Assembly: GCA_002372465.1 (NCBI GenBank)
Contig: DFGW01000251.1
Coordinates: 1-8,428 of the forward strand
From: Butyrivibrio sp. UBA3740
GTDB taxonomy: Bacteria; Bacillota; Clostridia; Lachnospirales; Lachnospiraceae
Direction of reading: 5' to 3'
Length of the DNA stretch: 8,428 nucleotides
In this document: piece after piece, positions 1-5,494 of the stretch
Layout of the letters: every line of letters begins with the position of its first letter
How positions within the stretch are numbered: the stretch's first letter is position 1
Notes under the pieces: generated by a model
The model's database searches: none
What the model saw: the letters and a program-made list of their open reading frames with translations, nothing else
Told to the model about the DNA's origin: nothing
Program-made: the position numbers and the translations under genes

Positions 1-1004
1 TTACCATCAATGCCATGGCCTACAATGAAGAAGAGGGCCTTATCGACCGGTTTGGCGGGATAGATGACTTAAATGCGGGAATAATCCGCTGTGTTGGCAG
101 TCCCAAGGAGCGTTTTTCTGAGGATGCCTTAAGGATCATGAGGGCCGTGAGATTTGCTGCCCAGCTGGATTATGATATAGAGGAAGAGACAAAAGAAGCT
201 ATAAAAGAGCTTTCGCCAACTCTTAAGAACATCAGCGCCGAGAGAATACAGACAGAGCTGGTAAAGCTTCTTTTATCGGATCATCCCGAGAAATTAAGGG
301 ATGCTTATGAGCTTGGCATAACAAAAGAGATACTGCCGGAATTCGACAGATGCATGGATACACCACAGAACAATATTCATCACATGTACAGTGTGGGGGA
401 GCACACCATTGTTACCCTGCAGAATATAAGAGCAGACAGGGTTTTAAGGCTCACAATGCTGATGCATGACCTTGGAAAACCTGCTACAATGAGTGTAGAT
501 GAAGATGGAGTCAATCATTACTATGGGCATCCCAAGGAGGGAGAGCGCATAGCTAAGAACATTTTCAGGCGCCTTAAATTCGACCGGGAAACACAGGACA
601 GGGTATGCAATCTTATTCTTTACCATGATGACAGGTACCCTGCCACCGAGAAGAACGTCAGAAAAGAGATCCACAGAGTGGGGGAAGAAGATTACCCGCT
701 TTTGTTCGAGATACAGTATGCAGACACCATGGCCCAGAGCGACTACATGAGACAAGAAAAGCTTAAGCTCATAGAGGATACAAAGGCTGTATACCGGAAG
801 ATAATTGACAGAAAAGACTGCTTAAGTCTTAAGACCCTGGCTGTCAACGGCAGGGATCTTATTGAACTTGGAATAAGCCCGGGCAAAGAACTGGGGAAGA
901 TCCTTGGCAACATGCTGATGGATGTACTTGATGAACCAACTCATAATACAAAGGAGTATTTGCTAGAGCCGGAGCGCCTAAGTAAGTTCAAAAAGGATTG
1001 TTGA
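1..1004 (+). CDS. cca: CCA tRNA nucleotidyltransferase (HD-domain type), 5' end outside the window
   Basis: This enzyme adds or repairs the 3' CCA end of tRNAs, using CTP and ATP, in the cytoplasm. The frame is already open at the window edge. The first visible residues, TINAMAYN followed by GLIDRFGG, are the end of the class II nucleotidyltransferase head, so the ATG at 15 is an internal methionine and not the start. Next comes the neck region with RFSEDALRIMRAVRFAAQ and ISAERIQTEL, the RNA-binding and templating part of the family. An HD phosphohydrolase domain follows, with the metal-ligand pair H151-D152 (MLMHDLGKP, numbered from the ATG at 15) and an upstream His pair at 122-123. About 333 residues are visible of an expected 440 or so. 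One oddity is Arg in GLIDRFGG, where family members usually have Pro. The stop is 12 bases before the PEGA gene, so the two are probably co-transcribed. Confidence 0.93.
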   Translation, partial: TINAMAYNEEEGLIDRFGGIDDLNAGIIRCVGSPKERFSEDALRIMRAVRFAAQLDYDIEEETKEAIKELSPTLKNISAERIQTELVKLLLSDHPEKLRDAYELGITKEILPEFDRCMDTPQNNIHHMYSVGEHTIVTLQNIRADRVLRLTMLMHDLGKPATMSVDEDGVNHYYGHPKEGERIAKNIFRRLKFDRETQDRVCNLILYHDDRYPATEKNVRKEIHRVGEEDYPLLFEIQYADTMAQSDYMRQEKLKLIEDTKAVYRKIIDRKDCLSLKTLAVNGRDLIELGISPGKELGKILGNMLMDVLDEPTHNTKEYLLEPERLSKFKKDC

Positions 1005-1016
1005 ATCGAGGGGAAA

Positions 1017-2822
1017 ATGAAAAAATCGAAGCAATTATTCAGGCAATTACTTACTCTGACCCTGATCGCAGCTATGCTTATTTCCTCACCAAAGAGCATA
1101 GTGAGGGCAGCAGAGACTGCAGACAAGGTCAGCGTTTCTCTCATCGGTAAGTATGATTCGGCCGATACTGCAGCTATAAGAGATATCGATACTGTCAGAA
1201 AACAGATTCGTTTTCGCAATCATTCCACCGGGAAAACCTATACCCTGAGCTATGACAATACAAGCATGATCTATGATGCCAGGGGAACAGCTCTTTCTGC
1301 CGCGCTCCTGGAAGCGGGACAGATAGTTGATGTGACCTTTTTAAAGAGCACTAAACATATCACCACCCTGAACGTGTCAAATGAGGCCTGGACTGTGGAA
1401 AATACCAGGGATCATGAGCTTGTAAGGGGCGACGGAACCGCCAGGGTAAATGGTGAAGTTTACAAGATCGACAACAGGACCCTGGTTATGGCGGATGGAA
1501 GTCTTGCCCTTGCTGAGGACGTGCTTTCTACTGATACCGTTACGGTAAGCGGAATAGGAAAAGAGATATACAGCGTTATGGTGACCGGCGGCCACGGATA
1601 TGTGAGCCTTTCTTCAGACACTGTTGAGGATCACAGCCTTGTGGGTGCATGGATTGAGCTGGACAATGAGGTTATCTACAAGATCTCTCCCAATATGCTC
1701 CTTAGTGCTCCGGAGGGAGATTATAACCTCCAGATTCTGGGAAATGGCGCCAGCTACCAGCAGGAGGTCAATATAAGCCGCAACCAGGAGACGGTTGTGG
1801 ATACCAGTAACGTCAATATTACAAAGCCCAAGGAAGGACTTGTAACCTTTGATATAATTCCTGACACAGCGGAAGTATTTGTGGACGGAGAGAAGGTATT
1901 AACGGGAGTTCCCCAGTCTATTAAATACGGCTATCACAGCCTTAAGATCGTGGCTGAAGGGTATGTGACTCAGGATAAGTACCTTAAGATCGGGACTCCT
2001 AAGTCAGTTATAAGTATTGAACTTGAGCAGGATTCTGCTTCAGATTCATCGGGAACCGGAAGTACTACAGGTGATATCAGCGGCTTTGGGGACAGCGGAT
2101 CAGGCAGCAGCACCATCGGAGTTACCACGGGAGATGTTTCAAATCTCACCTCTTCTGCGGCTTCAACGGCTTCTACAGTAAGTGCCAACTCCTCTGAGGA
2201 AAAATCAAAGCCCGGGAATAAAGTCATTGAGGGCTATAAGCTCTACTTTGACAAGCCTTACGGCGCTGAGCTGTATTTTGACGGCGCTTATGTGGGAATG
2301 ATTCCTGCCAGTGTGACCAAGATTTCCGGAACTCACGAGGTCATCCTCAAGCAGGAGGGCTATGAGACCAAGAGCTACAGGATAAGTATTGACTCTGATA
2401 AGGTGGATTTAAACTACACCTTCCCGGATCTTGTCAAGATTGAAAAGGATGATGACAGCTCATCCTCAAGCAGCGCTGCAAGCAAGGCTTCTTCATCCTC
2501 CAGCGCGGATGACTCATCATCAAGCGATTCAGCATCCACAGAGGACTCTTCATCAGAGGGCGATTCGGGATCATCTGCCGATTCCGCATCCTCTGAGGAT
2601 TCATCGGCAGCAGAGGATTCTTCCGGAGGAACAGGAGCATTGGATGCTTCTACAGATTCCGGATCAGAAGAGCCCGGGGAAGATGCCAGTGCTGAAGATA
2701 GCGGAAGCACCAATACATCAGAAGAAAGATCAAAGGAAGACTCATCAGATGCAGCAAGCACCGGGTCGTCAACAGATAATGAGGAGGCCAGCGATGCAGC
2801 CAGCGCTGCATCCGGAGGATAA
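1017..2822 (+). CDS. Secreted PEGA-domain protein with Ser/Asp/Glu-rich C-terminal tail
   Basis: The start is ATG 1017, preceded by GAGGGG at 1008-1013. Residues 1-31 form a signal peptide: a KKSK basic end, a hydrophobic core around 11-23, and a likely Ala-X-Ala-type cut near RAAETA. Residues about 35-195 form small beta-rich units I do not recognise. Three PEGA-like repeats follow. A degenerate one lies at about 200-262 (AWIELDNE, then APEGDYNLQI). Two clear ones are at about 274-337 (AEVFVDGEKV, then GYHSLKIVAEGY) and 405-470 (AELYFDGAYVG, then GTHEVILKQEGY). A Ser/Gly/Thr linker separates the last two. Residues 478-601 are almost only Ser, Asp, Glu, Ala and Gly. There is no LPXTG motif, lipobox or C-terminal membrane segment, so the anchor is unknown. 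PEGA domains are common in surface proteins, but a specific role cannot be read here. The stop is one base before rqcP. Confidence 0.85.
   Translation: MKKSKQLFRQLLTLTLIAAMLISSPKSIVRAAETADKVSVSLIGKYDSADTAAIRDIDTVRKQIRFRNHSTGKTYTLSYDNTSMIYDARGTALSAALLEAGQIVDVTFLKSTKHITTLNVSNEAWTVENTRDHELVRGDGTARVNGEVYKIDNRTLVMADGSLALAEDVLSTDTVTVSGIGKEIYSVMVTGGHGYVSLSSDTVEDHSLVGAWIELDNEVIYKISPNMLLSAPEGDYNLQILGNGASYQQEVNISRNQETVVDTSNVNITKPKEGLVTFDIIPDTAEVFVDGEKVLTGVPQSIKYGYHSLKIVAEGYVTQDKYLKIGTPKSVISIELEQDSASDSSGTGSTTGDISGFGDSGSGSSTIGVTTGDVSNLTSSAASTASTVSANSSEEKSKPGNKVIEGYKLYFDKPYGAELYFDGAYVGMIPASVTKISGTHEVILKQEGYETKSYRISIDSDKVDLNYTFPDLVKIEKDDDSSSSSSAASKASSSSSADDSSSSDSASTEDSSSEGDSGSSADSASSEDSSAAEDSSGGTGALDASTDSGSEEPGEDASAEDSGSTNTSEERSKEDSSDAASTGSSTDNEEASDAASAASGG
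2448..2819 (+). repeat. Low-complexity Ser/Asp/Glu coding tract of the PEGA gene
   Basis: This stretch encodes residues 478-601 of the PEGA protein. It is built from degenerate repeats of Ser codons (mostly TCA, TCC and AGC) with GAT, GAC and GAG, for example several copies of forms close to GAGGATTCATC. The protein is strongly acidic and probably disordered, reminiscent of the Ser-Asp stalks of some surface proteins. The composition removes stop codons from other frames, which explains the long overlapping open frames on both strands. Confidence 0.75.
2814..2819 (+). promoter_or_regulatory. Ribosome binding site of rqcP inside the PEGA coding end
   Basis: GGAGGA lies within the last Gly-Gly codons of the PEGA gene, 4 bases before ATG 2824. 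The PEGA stop TAA (2820-2822) falls between the site and the start, so translation of rqcP is probably coupled to ribosomes finishing the PEGA protein. This site fixes the rqcP start at 2824, although the frame is open far upstream. Confidence 0.8.
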
Positions 2823-2823
2823 A

Positions 2824-3063
2824 ATGAGACTAGACAAGTATTTAAAAGTAACAAGACTTATTAAAAGAAGGACCGTTGCCAACGAGGCCTGTGATGCCGG
2901 GAGAGTCCAGATAAACGGCAAACCCGCCAAGGCTTCAGCAGAAGTAAAGGTGGGGGACAAGATAACCATTGGCTTTGGCAACAAGGATGTTTCCGTGGAA
3001 GTACTGGACATTCAGGAGACCATACATAAGGAAGATGTAACAAATCTCTACAGGTACATCTGA
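2824..3063 (+). CDS. rqcP: S4-domain RNA-binding protein, RqcP/YabO family
   Basis: A 79-residue protein that is a single S4 RNA-binding fold: MRLDKYLKVTRLIKRRTVAN, then GRVQINGKPAKAS, VKVGDKI and a short C-terminal strand. From memory of the family it closely resembles Bacillus RqcP/YabO (about 86 residues; MRLDKFLKVSRLIKRRT), and it is related to Hsp15. RqcP works with RqcH on stalled 50S subunits carrying peptidyl-tRNA, where C-terminal alanine tails are added during ribosome-associated quality control. The conserved Arg at positions 2 and 16 are present. The position just before divIC matches the yabO locus of Firmicutes. It is transcribed with the PEGA gene and probably cca. The start is set by GGAGGA at 2814-2819; the same open frame extends upstream but only reads the Ser-rich tract out of phase. 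Confidence 0.9.
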   Translation: MRLDKYLKVTRLIKRRTVANEACDAGRVQINGKPAKASAEVKVGDKITIGFGNKDVSVEVLDIQETIHKEDVTNLYRYI

Positions 3064-3093
3064 TTGACAGCCCCAAAACGGCTGTATTACAAT
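3064..3093 (+). promoter_or_regulatory. Vegetative (sigma-A type) promoter for divIC
   Basis: TTGACA at 3064-3069 is followed by an 18-base spacer and TACAAT at 3088-3093, a full match to the -35 consensus and five of six at -10. The -35 box starts directly after the rqcP stop (3061-3063). Expected transcription start is near 3100, giving a leader of about 33 bases before divIC. The spacer holds an inverted repeat, ACAGCC (3067-3072) and GGCTGT (3080-3085), overlapping the -35 box. It could be an operator or chance. Confidence 0.7.
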
Positions 3094-3132
3094 AATTATA
3101 GATATTCAGTGTTATTGAATGAGGAGTAATGT

Positions 3133-3444
3133 ATGGCAACCAGAGCACGCTACAAGAGGCGGCGCGTCCAGAACAGAGCCGGTATTCTCCTGGCCAGCAT
3201 AGTGGTTCTTATTCTTGTGACAGTAGTGTCAATAAAGAGTATAGGCCTTTTGCAGAAAGCCAGAGAACTAGAGGCAAAAGAGGCATCGTTACAGGAGCAG
3301 ATCGAGTACGAGACGCAGCGAAGCGATGAGATAGCCGACTTTGAGAGATACACAGAGACGCGTAAATATATAGAGGATACAGCGAAGGAGAAGCTGGGGC
3401 TGGTTTATCCGGGGGAGATCATCTTTAAAAATACGGATAACTAG
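3133..3444 (+). CDS. divIC: Septum formation initiator, DivIC/FtsL-like division protein
   Basis: A 103-residue bitopic membrane protein of the DivIC/FtsB/FtsL type, which scaffolds the divisome with DivIB/FtsQ and the septal synthase. Residues 1-15 are very basic (RYKRRR), indicating a cytoplasmic N-terminus. Residues about 17-35 are one transmembrane helix. Residues about 37-68 form a coiled coil rich in Glu, Leu and Ala, and YIEDTAKEKLGLVYPGEI at 79-96 is the family signature. Start ATG 3133 has GAGGAG at 3121-3126; an ATG at 3129 in another frame gives no sensible protein. It has its own promoter at 3064-3093 and is followed by a strong terminator, so it may be a single-gene transcript. 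Its place between yabO/rqcP and tilS supports divIC over ftsL. Confidence 0.88.
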   Translation: MATRARYKRRRVQNRAGILLASIVVLILVTVVSIKSIGLLQKARELEAKEASLQEQIEYETQRSDEIADFERYTETRKYIEDTAKEKLGLVYPGEIIFKNTDN

Positions 3445-3463
3445 CAGATACTTTGTGGCAATG

Positions 3464-3505
3464 GCGCAGACATCAATACGAGTCCGTATGGAGTCTGCGC
3501 TTTTT
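3464..3505 (+). terminator. Strong intrinsic terminator between divIC and tilS
   Basis: GCGCAGAC (3464-3471) pairs with GTCTGCGC (3493-3500). The stem continues, with a bulged A and one mismatch, through TC/GA to ATACG (3476-3480) and CGTAT (3485-3489), closed by an AGTC tetraloop. Five T follow at 3501-3505. It would end the divIC transcript, or attenuate readthrough into tilS, whose ATG lies only 14 bases beyond the T run. Confidence 0.85.
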
Positions 3506-3519
3506 GTGATAAAAAAGCT

Positions 3520-4935
3520 ATGGATGAGTTTACTGGAAAAGTTTTGAACTACATAAGGAAAAATGATATGCTCACCGGAGCAGAGACTGTGGTGGTGGGC
3601 TTTTCCGGTGGCGCGGATTCCACAGCTCTTTTAAATGTGCTATGGGAACTTAAGGAGCTACTGGGGATCAAGGTTGTGGCTCTTCACCTAAACCATGGCA
3701 TCAGACAAGAAGCGGGGGAAGACGAGGAGTTTTGCAAAAGCTTCTGCCGTGAGCGTGGCATAGAGCTAAGGTGTGCCTTTGTGGATGTGCCGGAAATGGT
3801 AAAAGAGCTAAAGCTTACCGAGGAAGAGGCAGGAAGAAAAGCCAGGTACGATGCCTTTAACCTGTATGCAAAAGAGCTTGGGGCAAAGTACATAGCCGTT
3901 GCCCATCATCAGAACGATGTGGCAGAGACTCTGCTTATGAACCTTCTTCGGGGGAGCGGACTTCATGGGGGAAGCGCCATAAGGCCTGTAAGGGACAATA
4001 TCATAAGGCCCCTTCTTGGAGTTGACCGCACAGAGATAGAGGAGTACCTTGCCAAAAGAGATATTTCTTTTTGCACGGATAAGACAAACCTTGAAAACAA
4101 CCATACCAGGAATATACTGAGAAATACCGTGATCCCTGCCATGGAGAGGGATATAAACGCAAAGAGCGTGGAACATATTGCAAGGGCAGCAGCTTCTTTT
4201 GCCAAGGCAGATGAGTATATCAGGGAAAATGCCTTGAAGGTATTTGACAAACTGGTGAAAAAAGATGGCGAGAACCTTGTTTTTGACTGTAAGGAGCTTA
4301 TAAAGGAGCCTGAGATCATCAGAGAAAATGTTGTTCTTATGTGCTTTGAGAATTTGGTCAGAGGGCGCAAGGACATTTCCGCAACCCACGTGGAAATGGT
4401 ACTTGGACTTATGGAGGAGACTTGCGGAACATCCCAGGTTAACCTTCCCTATGGACTAATTGCCAAAAGAAGCTATAACAAATTATCGATAGGACCGGAG
4501 GAAAAACAGGCTTTAGATTATCCGCAGATACCTGTGGAAGTGTCGGAAAATACGGAAACCGTCATAGAAATTCCGGGTTTCGGTATGGCCAGGATTGCCC
4601 TGTTTTCCTATGATAAAGAAAAAGAGCCTCCCCGTGAAACGTATACTAAATGGTTTGATTATGATAAAATAGAAACAGTCGTTTTTCGTGGTAAAAGACC
4701 AGGTGACGTGATCTTAATAGAGCAGGAGGACGGCCTTCACAGGAAGGAACTGAGGAAATACCTGACTGATGCGAAGGTGCCTTCGGACCAAAGGGATAAG
4801 CTATACGTGCTTGCCGATGGAGAGAAGATCCTGTGGGTCCTTGGCTATCGGATGGGCGACAATGCTAAAGTAAGTGAAAATACTAGAAGTATTTTGGCTA
4901 TAACTATCACAAATGGAGGAAATACTAATGGCTGA
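3520..4935 (+). CDS. tilS: tRNA(Ile)-lysidine synthase
   Basis: TilS uses ATP and lysine to convert C34 of the CAU-anticodon tRNA-Ile to lysidine, so that it reads AUA and is charged with Ile. It is normally essential. The protein has 471 residues, the usual length of the long form. The N-terminal PP-loop ATPase domain shows SGGADS at 29-34, HLNHGIR at 56-62 and AHHQNDVAETL near 127-137. A helical middle domain follows, then the C-terminal TilS domain from about 388 (RGKRPGD, RKELRKYL, WVLGYRMGD). ATG 3520 is the first possible start after the terminator, and it places the PP-loop at the usual distance from the N-terminus. There is no recognisable Shine-Dalgarno sequence before it. The 3' end overlaps hpt by 8 bases (ATGGCTGA), which suggests translational coupling. 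Confidence 0.95.
   Translation: MDEFTGKVLNYIRKNDMLTGAETVVVGFSGGADSTALLNVLWELKELLGIKVVALHLNHGIRQEAGEDEEFCKSFCRERGIELRCAFVDVPEMVKELKLTEEEAGRKARYDAFNLYAKELGAKYIAVAHHQNDVAETLLMNLLRGSGLHGGSAIRPVRDNIIRPLLGVDRTEIEEYLAKRDISFCTDKTNLENNHTRNILRNTVIPAMERDINAKSVEHIARAAASFAKADEYIRENALKVFDKLVKKDGENLVFDCKELIKEPEIIRENVVLMCFENLVRGRKDISATHVEMVLGLMEETCGTSQVNLPYGLIAKRSYNKLSIGPEEKQALDYPQIPVEVSENTETVIEIPGFGMARIALFSYDKEKEPPRETYTKWFDYDKIETVVFRGKRPGDVILIEQEDGLHRKELRKYLTDAKVPSDQRDKLYVLADGEKILWVLGYRMGDNAKVSENTRSILAITITNGGNTNG
4915..4920 (+). promoter_or_regulatory. Ribosome binding site that fixes the hpt start
   Basis: GGAGGA lies inside the 3' end of tilS, 7 bases before ATG 4928. It overlaps the alternative in-frame ATG at 4913, which has no site of its own, so 4928 is the better hpt start. 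Confidence 0.8.
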
Positions 4936-5452
4936 ATCTGTACGACAGTTATTATCAGAGGAAGAAGTGGATCAGAAGATCAAGGAACTGGGAGAGAGGA
5001 TCAGTAAGGATTATGCCGGGGAGACTGTTCATCTGGTTTGCGTTTTAAAGGGCGGAGTGTTCTTCATGTGTGAGCTTGCCAAGCGCATTACAGTGCCGGT
5101 AACCATGGACTTTATGTCTGCTTCCAGCTATGGAAGTTCAACCAAGTCCAGCGGCGTGGTTAAGATTGTAAAGGATCTTGATGAGCCCCTCAAGGACAGA
5201 CATGTTATCATCGTTGAGGATATCGTGGATTCCGGAAGGACACTGTCATATCTTATAAAGATGCTTGGGGACAGAGGTCCTGCCAGCATCAGACTCTGCA
5301 CACTTCTTGATAAACCTGAGAGAAGAGTAACAGATGTAAAGGTTGACTACACAGGATTCGAGATTCCTGATGAGTTCGTTGTGGGATACGGACTTGATTA
5401 CGATCAGAGATACAGAAACCTTCCTTACATCGGAGTAGTAGAGTTTAACTGA
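4928..5452 (+). CDS. hpt: Hypoxanthine phosphoribosyltransferase
   Basis: A cytoplasmic purine-salvage enzyme that joins hypoxanthine (and usually guanine) to PRPP, giving IMP or GMP. The 174-residue length is typical. KGG at 41-43 is the pyrophosphate loop, SSYG near 66-69 is the flexible catalytic loop, and VEDIVDSGRTL at 96-106 is the PRPP-binding motif with its acidic pair E97-D98. DKPERR near 133-138 and FVVGYGLDYDQRYRNLPYIG near the end belong to the purine-binding side. The gene sits between tilS and ftsH as in Bacillus (hprT). It overlaps tilS by 8 bases and is followed 42 bases later by ftsH with no promoter or terminator between. Starting at 4913 would add only five residues. Confidence 0.95.
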   Translation: MAESVRQLLSEEEVDQKIKELGERISKDYAGETVHLVCVLKGGVFFMCELAKRITVPVTMDFMSASSYGSSTKSSGVVKIVKDLDEPLKDRHVIIVEDIVDSGRTLSYLIKMLGDRGPASIRLCTLLDKPERRVTDVKVDYTGFEIPDEFVVGYGLDYDQRYRNLPYIGVVEFN

Positions 5453-5474
5453 TCATTTGGGAAAGAGTGTTGTT

Positions 5475-5483
5475 AAAGGGGGA
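5475..5483 (+). promoter_or_regulatory. Ribosome binding site for the TTG-started ftsH
   Basis: AAAGGGGGA is the only purine-rich site before ftsH and lies about 11-12 bases from TTG 5495, somewhat farther than ideal. No ATG or GTG occurs in frame between the upstream stop TAA (5474-5476) and the first membrane segment, so TTG is the likely start. Long spacing and a weak start codon suggest moderate translation. Confidence 0.55.
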
Positions 5484-5494
5484 TAAGAGCGAAG

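Noticed and set aside
2431..2823. Upstream extension of rqcP into a 210-residue protein
   Set aside because: The extension reads the PEGA gene out of phase and has a His/Gln/Pro-rich low-complexity sequence. The RqcP family starts exactly at MRLDK, with GGAGGA 4 bases before that ATG.
2414..2854. Antisense open frame of 146 codons opposite the Ser-rich tract
   Set aside because: It is made of the complement of TCA, GAT and GAG repeats and gives only Ser/Asp/Leu/Ala-rich sequence with no domain. The sense frame has a signal peptide, PEGA domains and a ribosome binding site.
3067..3087. Hairpin after rqcP as an intrinsic terminator
   Set aside because: The stem is only 6 pairs and is followed by ATTACAAT, with no T run. 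It overlaps a good promoter.
3808..4389. Long antisense open frames opposite tilS
   Set aside because: They are shadows of a full-length TilS with all family motifs and contain no recognisable domain or start signals.
4913..4927. Earlier hpt start at ATG 4913
   Set aside because: It would overlap the GGAGGA site that serves ATG 4928 and has no site of its own; the family N-terminus fits 4928.
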